A stretch of DNA of 64,000 nucleotides from UBA11540 sp045536425 (GTDB lineage: Bacteria; Bacillota; Clostridia; Oscillospirales; Ruminococcaceae): positions 1 to 64,000 of the forward strand of contig JAZSNN010000012.1 of NCBI GenBank assembly GCA_045536425.1, written 5' to 3'. Of this stretch, positions 15,244-23,715 are shown one piece after another. The notes under the pieces were generated by a model that was given only the letters and a program-made list of their open reading frames with translations, did not search any database and was not told the origin of the DNA. Each line of letters starts with the position of its first letter. The stretch's first letter is position 1. A program made the position numbers and the translations under genes.

Positions 15244-15828
15244 TTATTTTTCGTCCTCGAAGGTGTCGCCAAGCCTTACGGAGAACATTGTGAGGAGGAT
15301 ATCGCCGTTTGTTATGACCCATCTGTTGTCCATTCTTTTGAGTATAAACTCGGTGGGAACCGTTACGGTCGGGGTTTGAGTGTCCTCCACCATCTCCTGC
15401 AAACGCAAGAGAGCATATCCGTCAAGGTCTTCAATCATCTCGCCGTTTTTGGCTTTTTCATTTATCTCTTTGGTAATTTCTGACATAGCGTCAAGAAGGC
15501 TGACAAAGGTGAGGTCTGTCTTTAAATAGAACTGGTCACCGTCGGCAACTACGTTGTGAAGCTCCCACGAGAAACTCGAGAAGATTGTCTTTGCCTTTTC
15601 AAAGCCGGTTGCGTTCAGGGTCTGCTCGCTCAGTGCCGTACCCTCAAAGTATTTTGAAATGCTCTCACTGTCATAGTTTTTCAGAGCGGTGAGCGCCTCA
15701 TCGACCGCTATTTGAATAGTATTTGTGTAGCCGCTGCTTTCGCTGCTGACTTCTTCGGTACTGCCGCCGCAAGCTGCAAGGGAGAGTGCCATCGAAAGCA
15801 CCAACAAAAGTGCAAAAAGCTTTTTCAT
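15244..15828 (-). CDS. Lipoprotein, origin-flanking paralogous family (member 2)
   Basis: A 194-residue lipoprotein with signal peptide and lipobox LAAC (Cys about residue 20), then a Ser-rich tether and a globular domain starting VDEALTALKNYDSESISKYFEG. It shares the helix-then-strand layout of 14535, 31442 and 32252, including a C-terminal strand with RWVITNGD. AGGAGAAAGT precedes the ATG at 15828. It is the first gene of a tandem lipoprotein pair. Function is unknown; an extracytoplasmic binding or sensing role is only a guess. Confidence 0.85.
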   Translation of the reverse strand: MKKLFALLLVLSMALSLAACGGSTEEVSSESSGYTNTIQIAVDEALTALKNYDSESISKYFEGTALSEQTLNATGFEKAKTIFSSFSWELHNVVADGDQFYLKTDLTFVSLLDAMSEITKEINEKAKNGEMIEDLDGYALLRLQEMVEDTQTPTVTVPTEFILKRMDNRWVITNGDILLTMFSVRLGDTFEDEK

Positions 15829-15920
15829 ACTTTCTCCTCCAATTCAATTTGCCCGAGGGGCTTTCTGTATTCATCTTTATTATACTGTCATACTAAAGTA
15901 ATTTCAACAGTTTTTTAAAA

Positions 15921-15950
15921 ATAAAAAGCGGAAGTTATCTTCCGCTTTCT
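15921..15950 (-). terminator. Terminator of the rpmH-rnpA-yidD-yidC-khpB operon
   Basis: An 8-bp stem (AGCGGAAG, loop TTAT, CTTCCGCT at 15927-15946) is followed on the minus strand by TTTTATTTTT, just past the khpB stop at 15955. Confidence 0.85.
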
Positions 15951-15954
15951 TGTA

Positions 15955-16911
15955 TTACAGTTCGATTTTTGTGTAGAGGGAAACGGTTGCCTCGTCCTGA
16001 AGCGGTGCGCCCTCGCGGGGCTTGGAGTCAACTCTCTGGCTGGGTTTTCTGTCGCCGTCGCGTCTGCCGTTTCCTCTGCCGCGGTTGTCACGTCTGCCTC
16101 TATTGTTTCTGCGCTCGCCCTCGCCGTGACGGTCGTTGGGGAAGATTACAACCTTGCGGTTGGGGTCGCTTCCGACCGACTTGGAATGAACGCCTTCGAT
16201 TTCGGTGATTGTGGAGTGGATTATTCTTCTCTCATAGGGGTTCATAGGCTCGAGAGAAGCACTTCTGTGGTTTTTGAGAACGTATGCTGCCTTTTTCTTT
16301 GCGAGGTTTTTGAGTGTTTCCTCGCGGTTCTTTCTGAAATCACCGCTTCCGAGGGAAACTCTGAAGTAGGTATCGCCGTTTCTGTTGGCAACAAGTCCGC
16401 AGAGGTACTGCAGAGCGTCGAGGGTTTCTCCTCTTCTGCCGATTACTACACCGAGGTCTTCGCCGATGAGGTCAAACACGATGGTATCTCTCTCGACTAT
16501 TTCATATTTTGTTTCAAAATTCTCGACACCAAGAGCCTTTATAACGTCACAGAGATATTTCTCGGCAGCAGCTATCTGCTTTTTCTCGTCCTCGGTGGGA
16601 AGACGGGTTTCGCGCTTTTTGGGCTCTTCGACCTTTTCTGCCTTTTTCTCTGTTTTTTCGACTTTTTTCGACTCTTTTTTCTCGGTCTTCTTTTCCTCTT
16701 TTACAGCCTTTTTAACTTCCTTTTTAGGCTCGTCGGGAACCTCTACCTCAACTGCGATTTCAGCGGGCTGATTTCCAAGTCCGAGAAATCCCTTTTTGGG
16801 CATCTTTACTATCTGATATACGAGCTCGTCGGAATCGATTCCCATCTTTTCACAAGCGTTTGCAACTGCGGCTTCGATGGTTTTGCCGCTATAAATAACT
16901 TCCTTTATCAT
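15955..16911 (-). CDS. khpB: RNA-binding protein KhpB (Jag/SpoIIIJ-associated)
   Basis: A 318-residue RNA-binding protein that in other Firmicutes pairs with KhpA and affects cell elongation and division. It shows the Jag-N domain (EVIYSGKTIEAAVANACEKMG and KKGFLGLGNQPAEI, residues 1-50). A long Lys/Glu-rich linker covers about 55-105. A KH domain contains GVVIGRRGETLDALQYLC, and an R3H domain contains MNPYERRIIH. The C-terminal tail is Arg/Gly-rich with GRRDNRGRGNGRRDG-type repeats, longer than in Bacillus. It starts 15 bp after the yidC stop, in the conserved rpmH operon. Confidence 0.94.
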   Translation of the reverse strand: MIKEVIYSGKTIEAAVANACEKMGIDSDELVYQIVKMPKKGFLGLGNQPAEIAVEVEVPDEPKKEVKKAVKEEKKTEKKESKKVEKTEKKAEKVEEPKKRETRLPTEDEKKQIAAAEKYLCDVIKALGVENFETKYEIVERDTIVFDLIGEDLGVVIGRRGETLDALQYLCGLVANRNGDTYFRVSLGSGDFRKNREETLKNLAKKKAAYVLKNHRSASLEPMNPYERRIIHSTITEIEGVHSKSVGSDPNRKVVIFPNDRHGEGERRNNRGRRDNRGRGNGRRDGDRKPSQRVDSKPREGAPLQDEATVSLYTKIEL

Positions 16912-16926
16912 CTTTTAAAACCTCTT

Positions 16927-17955
16927 TTAGTCTTCGGTGTATTCTTCGCCGTACTTCTCAGCCATTCTTCTTCTGGCTTCGGCAATCTTTCTCTTGTTTA
17001 TCTCCTTCTGGGAAAGTCCCTCATCGGAAATTTCATCTGCTCTTCCCTCGATACGAGCCTTTTGTGCTTCTTTTTTAGCTTCGATACGAGCCTGTCGTTC
17101 TTCTTCTTTTCTTTGCTCCTCGGCTGCGGCTTGTTCAGCGGCAATCTTCTGCGGGTCATAGATTTTGTGCATTATAATTGTCTGTACGGTGGAGATAACG
17201 TTCGAGAATATCCAGTACAGACCAACACCTGCGGGAACGGAGAAGGAAATCCACACCGAGAGAAGCGGCATTGTGAGCATCATACCCTTCATCATACCGC
17301 CGCCCTGTCCCTCCATACTTGCAGAGGTGAACTTTGTGCTGATGAACGAAGAGATAAACGCTGTAACACCCGACAAAATCGGGACGAGCAAAAGCATATT
17401 CCACGCCCAAGTAGGCTGTTCACCGAGATTCATACCGAAGAAATTCATATCAATGCTCTGAATCTTCTCGATAACGTCTGCGGAGAGTTGTCCTTCGAGC
17501 TCGCTGATGTGACCGAGTGCCCAGACCTGCGCTCTCATAGCGGGGAGCCCCGAAATCTCGACAATCTTGTCGATTACTTCACCGGGGAGTCTGAGAATAT
17601 GTGTGAGGGGTTTGTATACAACGTCGATAAGTCCGAAGAGGATGGGAAACTGAATGAGCATCGGAAGACAGCCCGACATCGGGTTGTAGCCTTCCTTCTC
17701 GTAGAGTTTCATCATCTCTTCCTGATATTTTTCTTTGTTTTTACCGTATTTTTTCTGCAACGCGTCAAGCTTTGGCTTGAACATCGCATTCTTTACCATA
17801 TTTTTCTGTTGTTTTATTGTGGACGGCAACATAAGAAGCCTTGTAAAGATGGTGAACAACAGAAGGGAAAGAACGTAGCTGTTTCCCAAAAAATTGTAGA
17901 TAAACCACATTACCCATCCGAGAGGGTAGCCGATTATACTGTAGATAAAATCCAT
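16927..17955 (-). CDS. yidC: Membrane protein insertase YidC (SpoIIIJ/Oxa1)
   Basis: YidC inserts and folds inner-membrane proteins with or without SecYEG. The 342-residue protein has the Gram-positive layout with no large periplasmic domain. It has a first membrane segment, then TRLLMLPSTIKQQKN with the conserved groove Arg (about residue 39), coiled coil C1 (KPKLDALQKKYGKNKEKYQEE), NPMSGCLPMLIQFPILFGLI, and later segments including VPAGVGLYWIFSNVIS. A charged Lys/Glu/Arg-rich tail covers about 275-342. The N-terminus lacks an obvious lipobox, unlike Bacillus SpoIIIJ. The start is 1 bp after the yidD stop. Confidence 0.95.
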   Translation of the reverse strand: MDFIYSIIGYPLGWVMWFIYNFLGNSYVLSLLLFTIFTRLLMLPSTIKQQKNMVKNAMFKPKLDALQKKYGKNKEKYQEEMMKLYEKEGYNPMSGCLPMLIQFPILFGLIDVVYKPLTHILRLPGEVIDKIVEISGLPAMRAQVWALGHISELEGQLSADVIEKIQSIDMNFFGMNLGEQPTWAWNMLLLVPILSGVTAFISSFISTKFTSASMEGQGGGMMKGMMLTMPLLSVWISFSVPAGVGLYWIFSNVISTVQTIIMHKIYDPQKIAAEQAAAEEQRKEEERQARIEAKKEAQKARIEGRADEISDEGLSQKEINKRKIAEARRRMAEKYGEEYTED

Positions 17956-17956
17956 T

Positions 17957-18226
17957 TTACTTTCCTTCCGCCCGATTAGTTGGCTTTCGTTTAATCTTTC
18001 CGCCGAATATGCTTTCGGGGACGTGGTCGACTCCGCCTTTGAAAAGCGGGTTGCATTTCAGTATCCTTTTTACCGCCAAAAGCGTTCCGAAAAACGCTCC
18101 GTAGCCCTCAATGGCTTCTATTGCGTAGGTAGAACAGGTAGGATAGAAGCGACAGCAGGGTTTTGATTTAAGATGTGATATTCTTCTCTGATAAAAGCGG
18201 ATAAGTATTAGTAGAAGCTTTTTCAT
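17957..18226 (-). CDS. yidD: Membrane protein insertion efficiency factor YidD
   Basis: An 89-residue YidD-family protein, a membrane-associated helper in YidC-dependent insertion. The hallmark CCRFYPTCSTYAIEAIEGYG is at about residues 24-43, followed by KRILKCNPLFKGGVDHVPE. The N-terminal IRFYQRRIS forms the amphipathic helix. The ATG at 18226 overlaps the rnpA stop by 4 bp (ATGA), so translation is coupled. It belongs to the rpmH-rnpA-yidD-yidC-khpB operon. Confidence 0.95.
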   Translation of the reverse strand: MKKLLLILIRFYQRRISHLKSKPCCRFYPTCSTYAIEAIEGYGAFFGTLLAVKRILKCNPLFKGGVDHVPESIFGGKIKRKPTNRAEGK

Positions 18227-18561
18227 TTTTCCAATATCCCTGCGGCACAAAGGTGCTTTTCCATTGCCCTCAAAACCTGCTGCATCTTGCATTTAGGGGT
18301 AATCGCTCTTGCGACGAAAACGATATGGTACCCTTTTTTTACTCTTGGCTCTAAAAGGGTATAAGCCGCTTTTATCAGTCGTCTTGCGCGGTTTCTTTTA
18401 ACGGCACATCCGACCTTCTTTGCGGCTGTTATTCCAATCTTTATTTCATCTTTCCCCGTCTTTGTGACGTAGGTCACGAGCGAGGAGTCGACATACGACT
18501 TTCCCCTGGCATAGATTCTGCGAAAATCGTTGTTGCGATTAAGTTTCAAGGTGAAAAGCAT
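18223..18561 (-). CDS. rnpA: Ribonuclease P protein component
   Basis: The 112-residue basic protein subunit of RNase P, which with rnpB RNA (at 58568) removes tRNA 5' leaders. The RNR motif reads VGCAVKRNRARRLIKAAY (about residues 50-67), and the N-terminal NDFRRIYARGKSYVDS is typical. AGAGGAAGAAATA precedes the ATG at 18561; eight extra codons upstream are out of keeping with the family. It lies 71 bp after rpmH, with a terminator-like hairpin between, and overlaps yidD by 4 bp. Both RNase P subunits therefore lie in this window, on the same strand. Confidence 0.96.
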   Translation of the reverse strand: MLFTLKLNRNNDFRRIYARGKSYVDSSLVTYVTKTGKDEIKIGITAAKKVGCAVKRNRARRLIKAAYTLLEPRVKKGYHIVFVARAITPKCKMQQVLRAMEKHLCAAGILEK

Positions 18562-18599
18562 TATTTCTTCCTCTCTTGCCGACAAATTTTTCGGCAGAT

Positions 18600-18626
18600 A
18601 AAAGAAAAGACCACAAACAGTGGTCT
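18600..18626 (-). terminator. Attenuator-like hairpin between rpmH and rnpA
   Basis: A 7-bp stem AGACCAC/GTGGTCT (18608-18626) is followed on the minus strand by TTTTCTTT. Being inside an operon, it probably reduces rnpA transcription relative to rpmH. Confidence 0.7.
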
Positions 18627-18631
18627 AAAAA

Positions 18632-18766
18632 TCAGTGAGTCAAACGCGCTCTGCCTTTTGCTCTTCTGCGGGCGAGAACCTTGCGTCCGTTAGCTGTTCT
18701 CATTCTCTTTCTGAAACCATGTTCCTTTTTTCTCTGAAGCTTTTTGGGCTGATATGTTCTGAACAT
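18632..18766 (-). CDS. rpmH: 50S ribosomal protein L34
   Basis: The 44-residue basic protein L34 reads MFRTYQPKKLQRKKEHGF, then RKRMRTANGRKVL and ARRRAKGRARLTH, the conserved family sequence in full length. AAAGGA precedes the ATG at 18766. It is the first gene of the rpmH-rnpA-yidD-yidC-khpB operon and faces dnaA across the origin gap, the standard arrangement. It is too short to be picked by length-filtered gene calls but is certain by sequence. Confidence 0.97.
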   Translation of the reverse strand: MFRTYQPKKLQRKKEHGFRKRMRTANGRKVLARRRAKGRARLTH

Positions 18767-18863
18767 TCCTTTTACACTCCTTTCACAAATCGAGAAGTAT
18801 GAAAAATCGCCTCAAACGGCGATTTATTTACCGTTTAAAAGGGGATATTCCCTGCAATGCTCT

Positions 18864-18893
18864 ATTATACAATAACTCTCACAGCAATGTCAA
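18864..18893 (-). promoter_or_regulatory. Promoter of the rpmH operon
   Basis: On the minus strand TTGACA (18893-18888), an 18-bp spacer and TATAAT (18869-18864) form a near-consensus sigma-A promoter about 95 bp upstream of rpmH. Confidence 0.85.
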
Positions 18894-19060
18894 GCACTTT
18901 TTTTAAAACGAAAATTTTTCTTCCTTATATAATATATATTTTAAAATCTTGTTGAAAGTTCATTTTTATATTGAAAATTCAGGTTTTTTGTGGTAATATA
19001 GTATGTGGTATAAATTTTGGTATTTTTTAAATTTCTTATAGATTTTCAACATCTTTTTAA
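18894..19060. other. AT-rich rpmH-dnaA gap, origin region
   Basis: This divergent gap marks the strand switch. It is strongly AT-rich with runs such as TATATAATATATATTTTAAAA. I find no exact TTATNCACA DnaA box here by eye; the nearest are TTACCACA and TATACCACA variants (minus strand, near 18989 and 19004). Confidence 0.5.
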
Positions 19061-19073
19061 ACGGAGGTTTAAG

Positions 19074-20438
19074 ATGGATTTTCAAAAGATTTTTGATATT
19101 GCGATGCAATACTTGAAGGAAAAAAACGGACTTAGTGACGTTGTTTACAATCTTTGGGTAGGTTGTCTTGGCCCTGTTTCTTTTGACGGTGAAACTGTTT
19201 TTTTGAGTGCGCCGAATGAATTTAAAAAGAACATTGCAGAAGTAAGATATATGGATATGCTCCGCGACGCGTTCAACTCTGTTTTTGGATTTGAGGTCGG
19301 TATAACCATTATAAACCTCGAGGATGAAAACAAGAGTCCTCTTTTTGTTGAACCTGCTAATCTTCACTTTTCCGACGAGGAGATGGAAAACAATTCAAAG
19401 GGCGGAGATTATGACTACACCTTCGATACCTTTATCGTCGGCTCGTCAAACAAGTTTGCACACGCGGCGTGTATGTCGGTTGCGGAAAATCCTTCGGGAA
19501 TATACAATCCGCTTTTCATCTACGGCGGCTCGGGACTCGGAAAGACACATCTTCTCTACGCTATTGAGAAGAAGATAAAGGAAAAGTTTCCCGATTATAA
19601 AATTCTCTACGTAAAGAGTGAGGATTTTACAAATGAGCTTATTGACGCGCTCGGTGTCAAATCCGCTATCCGCGAGAACACTACTCAATATTTTCACGAA
19701 AAGTACAGAAACGTTGACGTTTTGCTCGTGGACGATATTCAGTTTATTGCAGGAAAGGAAGCAACTCAGGAAGAGTTTTTTCACACCTTTGATGCACTTT
19801 TCCATTCCGGAAAACAGATTGTTCTCACCTCGGACAGACCCTCGAGTGAAATAAAAACCCTCGAGGACCGACTCAAAACCCGATTTGAGTGGGGACTCAC
19901 CGCTGATATCCAGCGCCCCGAGTTTGAAACAAGGGTTGCTATCATAAAGCGAAAAGCCGAGCTTATGAACATTGACATTCCAAACGATGTCTGTGAATTT
20001 ATCGCCAACAAGCTAAAAAACAACATCAGACAACTCGAGGGCACCGTCAAGAAGATGAAGGCTTATCAACAGCTCGCGGGCTCTGCTCCCACAATTTCTG
20101 TGGCACAGACGGCAATCAAGGATATTCTAAACGACAATCAGCCTGTTCCCGTAACTGTTGAGAGAATTATAAACGAGGTTGCGAGAACCTTTGGTGTCAG
20201 TGCAAACGACATCCGTTCTCCCAATCATTCCGCTCCGATTTCAAACGCAAGACAGACTGCAGCTTACATAGTTCGCGAAATCACGCAGATGCCACTCGCT
20301 CAAATCGGCGAAGAATTTGGAGGACGCGACCACGCGACGATGGTCTATGCTATCAAAAAGGTTCTTTCAAAGACGGAAAAGGATTCGTCCTACCGCGAAA
20401 CCGTCGAGGATATCATCAAAAATATCCGCGACAACTGA
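19074..20438 (+). CDS. dnaA: Chromosomal replication initiator DnaA
   Basis: The 454-residue AAA+ initiator binds DnaA boxes and melts oriC. An N-terminal helicase-loading domain (about 1-85) and a short acidic linker precede the AAA+ core. That core has Walker A GGSGLGKTHLLYAI (about residues 149-162), Walker B VLLVDDIQFIAGKEATQEE and sensor RPPE-like text. The C-terminal DNA-binding domain carries GGRDHATMVYAIKK. The ATG at 19074 follows ACGGAGGTTTAAG; a longer frame to 19017 has no site. It is the first plus-strand gene of the right replichore. The linker domain II is short compared with many homologues. Confidence 0.98.
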   Translation: MDFQKIFDIAMQYLKEKNGLSDVVYNLWVGCLGPVSFDGETVFLSAPNEFKKNIAEVRYMDMLRDAFNSVFGFEVGITIINLEDENKSPLFVEPANLHFSDEEMENNSKGGDYDYTFDTFIVGSSNKFAHAACMSVAENPSGIYNPLFIYGGSGLGKTHLLYAIEKKIKEKFPDYKILYVKSEDFTNELIDALGVKSAIRENTTQYFHEKYRNVDVLLVDDIQFIAGKEATQEEFFHTFDALFHSGKQIVLTSDRPSSEIKTLEDRLKTRFEWGLTADIQRPEFETRVAIIKRKAELMNIDIPNDVCEFIANKLKNNIRQLEGTVKKMKAYQQLAGSAPTISVAQTAIKDILNDNQPVPVTVERIINEVARTFGVSANDIRSPNHSAPISNARQTAAYIVREITQMPLAQIGEEFGGRDHATMVYAIKKVLSKTEKDSSYRETVEDIIKNIRDN

Positions 20439-20675
20439 CCTTCTACTTTTGACAAAAAATTCAACTTTTTTTCAACTTTAAACACAGGTTTTTAACATAG
20501 GTTTTCAGATGTATTTTACTTTTAAACTTTTCAAGAAATTTTTAAGAAAATATTAACAGTAAAAAAATGCTCTACCTTCCATATTTTATCAGCCTTTTTG
20601 GCGGTTTTAAACTTTTTAACAGCCCCTAATACTAATACTAAAAAATATTATATTCTCTATATATAGGAGGAAAAA
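20439..20675. other. AT-rich dnaA-dnaN gap, candidate unwinding region
   Basis: 237 bp with TTCAAC repeats (TTCAACTTTTTTTCAACTTT), poly-T tracts and CTAATACTAATACTAA followed by AAAATATTATATT just before dnaN. The triplet series resembles DnaA-trio/unwinding sequences, but no clear DnaA box accompanies it. No gene is seen. Confidence 0.45.
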
Positions 20676-21770
20676 ATGAGATTTACGTGTAACAAAAGAG
20701 AACTTTCTCAGGCAGTGCTCAACGTTTCGAGAGCTGTTATTCAAAAATCTACAGTCGGAGCTCTGGAGGGTATACTCGTTTCTGCAAGAGGAGGAGCTAT
20801 TACACTCACAGGCTATGACCTCGAATTTTCTATAAAAACTCACATTCCTGCTGAGATTTTTTCTGCAGGTGAGATTGTTATCAGCGCGAGAATCTTTACC
20901 GATATGGTCAGAAAGCTTCCTGCTGAAAAGGTAACTATCGAGGCTGATGAGAAAAACCTCGTAAACATCACAAGCGGTTCGGCTTCCTATACCATTCTCG
21001 GTATGCCCTCTCTAGAATTTCCCGACGTTCCCACAGTCGAAAACGAAGATACTATCACTATTCCAAACGCAGTTTTGAAGGATATGATAAACCACACACT
21101 TTTTGCGGTAAGTCAGTCCGATTCAAAGCCTGCTCATATGGGCTCTTTGTTTGAATTTAAAAACGATACCGTTACCGTTGTTTCGGTTGACGGTTTTAGA
21201 CTCGCTATCAGAAGAGAAACTGTAAAAACTCCCGTCGAGGACTACTTTATAGTTCCTTCAAAAACTCTAAAAGAGATTACAAACCTTTTTGATGACGACG
21301 GAATCTGTGAGATAAACGCTGAGAGAAAGAGAATTATCTTCTCGAGCGGAAGCTACACCGTTTTCTCAAGACTCATCGAAGGCGAATTTCTAAACTATGA
21401 GGAAGCAATTCCAAAGAAGTATTCCACCTCAATGGTAATAGACAAGGACGAGATTGGCGATTGTCTGGAAAGAGTTTCGCTTCTCATCTCTGATAGACTT
21501 AAATATCCGCTAAAGATAAACATCGAGGATGATACTATCGAGGTAAGATGTGACACACCTCTCGGAAAAGCAAACGATATGATTAGCTGTAAAATTGAAG
21601 GCGATCCGATAAAGGTCGGTCTTAACAGTAAATATATCCTCGAAGCTCTGAAAGCTTGTGACTGTCAGAACGTTAGAATTCGTTTCAATGGCCCTCTCTC
21701 CCCTGTTGTAATCGAGCCTACCGATAACGACCGCTTCTTGTTCCTCGTTCTTCCGGTAAGAATTAAATAA
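20676..21770 (+). CDS. dnaN: DNA polymerase III beta subunit (sliding clamp)
   Basis: A 364-residue clamp that encircles DNA and tethers polymerases. The three-domain fold is visible by its repeating pattern: N-terminal RAVIQKSTVGALEGILVSA, middle HTLFAVSQSDSKPAHMG (partner-binding region), and the C-terminal end FLFLVLPVRIK, which matches the clamp consensus. AGGAGGAAAAA precedes the ATG at 20676. It follows dnaA in the universal dnaA-dnaN-recF-gyrB order. Confidence 0.97.
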   Translation: MRFTCNKRELSQAVLNVSRAVIQKSTVGALEGILVSARGGAITLTGYDLEFSIKTHIPAEIFSAGEIVISARIFTDMVRKLPAEKVTIEADEKNLVNITSGSASYTILGMPSLEFPDVPTVENEDTITIPNAVLKDMINHTLFAVSQSDSKPAHMGSLFEFKNDTVTVVSVDGFRLAIRRETVKTPVEDYFIVPSKTLKEITNLFDDDGICEINAERKRIIFSSGSYTVFSRLIEGEFLNYEEAIPKKYSTSMVIDKDEIGDCLERVSLLISDRLKYPLKINIEDDTIEVRCDTPLGKANDMISCKIEGDPIKVGLNSKYILEALKACDCQNVRIRFNGPLSPVVIEPTDNDRFLFLVLPVRIK

Positions 21771-21800
21771 TTTTTAAAATTGGCAGAAATTGGTAAAAAC

Positions 21801-21822
21801 AAGCAAGATTTTTGCTTTTTGC
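21801..21822 (+). terminator. Weak terminator-like hairpin after dnaN
   Basis: AAGCAA and TTGCTT form a 6-bp stem followed by TTTTG, 30 bp beyond the dnaN stop. It is short, so read-through into rlbA-recF is likely. Confidence 0.35.
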
Positions 21823-21851
21823 CGCGTTATTATTAGGAGATATTTTACTCA

Positions 21852-22073
21852 ATGGAACAGATAAAAATCAAAATCAATACTGAGTTTATAAAGCTGGACC
21901 AACTATTAAAGTTTGCAGGTATTGCCGAAACAGGTGGTCACGCAAAGGAGATAGTTTTAGAAGGTGCTTGTGTAGTTAACGGTGACGTTTGTACACAGCG
22001 GGGAAAAAAGCTTTATAACGGTGATACTCTTGAAATCGACGAATATTTTATTGAGGTTGTAAAAGAGGATTAG
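21852..22073 (+). CDS. rlbA: S4-domain RNA-binding protein RlbA (YaaA)
   Basis: A 73-residue S4-like RNA-binding protein. KLDQLLKFAGIAETGGHAKEI carries the S4 alpha-L motif and VNGDVCTQRGKKLYNGDTLEI the beta part. The gene is standard between dnaN and recF in Firmicutes, and the family has been linked to ribosome assembly. TTAGGAGATATTTTACTCA precedes the ATG. recF begins 3 bp after its stop, so the two are one unit. Confidence 0.93.
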   Translation: MEQIKIKINTEFIKLDQLLKFAGIAETGGHAKEIVLEGACVVNGDVCTQRGKKLYNGDTLEIDEYFIEVVKED

Positions 22074-22075
22074 TA

Positions 22076-23212
22076 GTGAATATTAAATCACTAAAATTTA
22101 AAAATTTCAGGAATCTAAAAGAGCTTGAGATTGAGCTTTGTGACAGAGTTAATGTCTTTTGCGGAGAAAATGCTCAGGGAAAAACCAACATTATCGAGGG
22201 TGTGAGTGTTCTATCCGGTGAAAAGAGCTTTAGAACCTCAAAGGACAGAGAGTTAGTAGAGGTTGGGTTTGAAAAGGCGGTCGTTGAAGCAAGGTTCTGT
22301 TCTCAAAACAGAGAAAACGAGATGTCCTTGGAGATTGAAAACGGAAGAAAGGTTACACTAAACGGTCTTTTGGAAGAAAAAGAGGTTTTGTCGGACAGAT
22401 TTTTTTGTGTTGTTTTCTCTCCTTCACATCTGTCTTTAGTAAAGGACGGACCCGAGAAGAGAAGAAAATTCCTAGATTCCTGTATCTGCAGAATAAGTCC
22501 AAAGTATACCAAATACATCGCGGACTATGAGCACGTTTTGTATCAGCGAAACAATCTCATCCGCGAACTCAAATATTTAAAAAACCAAAATGAACGGATA
22601 GAAACCGAGCTTGCAATCTGGGATATTTCCCTTGCAAACCTCGGCTGTGTTATCTACAATATGCGAAAAAAATATCTCGCAAAGCTTTCTGAAAAAGCGG
22701 CGGTGTTCTATGACGGAATTTCGTCGGGCAAGGAAAGTCTCTCGCTCAACTACATCTCCACAATTTTTGATGACGATATCGAGGACAAAAATTTTCAGCG
22801 CGACGTTTTTTACAACAAACTCCGAGCAGGTATTGATGAGGACATAAAAAACGGATTTACCGGCTGTGGAATCCAGCGCGACGATTTTTGTATGAACGTT
22901 GACGGAAAAAACGCCCGTCTATACGGCTCGCAGGGTCAGCAGAGAAGTTGTGTTCTCTCAATAAAGATGGGAGAATGTGAGATTGTCGCCGATGCCTTCG
23001 GGGAAAAGCCCGTGGTGCTTCTCGACGACGTGATGAGCGAGCTCGACCGAAAAAGGCAGAATTTTATAATGAACTGTCTTGAGGGGATGCAGGTTTTTAT
23101 CACCTGCTGTGAGGTAAACGACCTCAAAAACTTTAGAGAAGGTAAGATTTTTACCGTAAAAGACGGCAAGGTTTTAAGGCAGAGATATAAAAAGCCGAGA
23201 AAGATTAAGTAA
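22076..23212 (+). CDS. recF: DNA replication and repair protein RecF
   Basis: The 378-residue SMC-like ATPase RecF helps RecOR load RecA at gaps and restart forks. Walker A FCGENAQGKTNIIEG is at about residues 26-40, the ABC-type signature GSQGQQRSCVLSIKMGE at about 281-297, and Walker B PVVLLDDVMSELD at about 311-323. The start codon is GTG at 22076, 3 bp after the rlbA stop, with ribosome binding probably through coupling. Length is normal, with a short Lys/Arg tail. Confidence 0.96.
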   Translation: MNIKSLKFKNFRNLKELEIELCDRVNVFCGENAQGKTNIIEGVSVLSGEKSFRTSKDRELVEVGFEKAVVEARFCSQNRENEMSLEIENGRKVTLNGLLEEKEVLSDRFFCVVFSPSHLSLVKDGPEKRRKFLDSCICRISPKYTKYIADYEHVLYQRNNLIRELKYLKNQNERIETELAIWDISLANLGCVIYNMRKKYLAKLSEKAAVFYDGISSGKESLSLNYISTIFDDDIEDKNFQRDVFYNKLRAGIDEDIKNGFTGCGIQRDDFCMNVDGKNARLYGSQGQQRSCVLSIKMGECEIVADAFGEKPVVLLDDVMSELDRKRQNFIMNCLEGMQVFITCCEVNDLKNFREGKIFTVKDGKVLRQRYKKPRKIK

Positions 23213-23375
23213 TGTTGTGAAGCAACAATTCATGCGATTTATCGCGATTCATGACCAAAGGTCAATTCATGCACCGTAAGGTGCAATTAATAAATGAATT
23301 GATGTTTTACATCATGAATTGGCTCTGCCATGAATTGAAAACTTCGTTTTCATGAATTGCTCTGACGAGCATTAT
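23213..23375. repeat. Hairpin array, AATTCATG-linker family (copy A2)
   Basis: Left hairpins (GTTGtgaaGCAAC, GCGATttATCGC, GACCaaaGGTC, GCACCgtaaGGTGC) are joined by AATTCATG. Right hairpins (GATGTtttACATC, GGCtctGCC, GAAAACttcGTTTTC, GCTCtgacGAGC) are joined by CATGAATT. The inversion centre is AATTAATAAATGAATT. Confidence 0.85.
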
Positions 23376-23406
23376 TTAAAATAGAATTTTACGGAGTTGT
23401 TAGAAT

Positions 23407-23706
23407 TTGTACATTCACCTAGGAAACGAAGTTGTGGTGAACGAAGCTTCGGTTGTGGGGATTTTTGATATCGAAAACACCTCGATTTCACCCGCAACAA
23501 AGGAATTTTTTGCCGCCGCACAAAAGAAAAACCGAGTGGTCTACGTTACCGATGACCTGCCAAAAACCTTTGTGGTCTGCAAGGACGATGACGGCTTTAC
23601 CGTATACATCTGTCAGGTTTCCCCCGCTACGATGCTAAAAAGGGCTCAATGTAATGAAGTGGAAAGAAAAAAGATTTGCAGGATGTTACAGGAAGAAAAT
23701 CAGTAA
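23407..23706 (+). CDS. remB: Extracellular matrix regulator RemB (YaaB, DUF370)
   Basis: A 99-residue DUF370 protein. It begins YIHLGNEVVVNEASVVGIFD, the RemB/YaaB signature, and continues with TSISPATKEF and VVYVTDDLPKTFVV. In Bacillus the gene lies between recF and gyrB and affects biofilm matrix expression together with RemA. The start is TTG at 23407, with GGAG about ten bases upstream. About 15 residues at the C-terminus (KKICRMLQEENQ) are charged. Hairpin arrays flank the gene on both sides. Confidence 0.9.
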   Translation: MYIHLGNEVVVNEASVVGIFDIENTSISPATKEFFAAAQKKNRVVYVTDDLPKTFVVCKDDDGFTVYICQVSPATMLKRAQCNEVERKKICRMLQEENQ

Positions 23707-23715
23707 ATATAACAT

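Noticed and set aside
16126..17979. 617-codon open frame on the plus strand opposite khpB and yidC
   Set aside because: It is antisense to two certain genes, and its composition (Phe/Leu/Cys-rich, no domain, no ribosome binding site) is that of a reverse-frame shadow.
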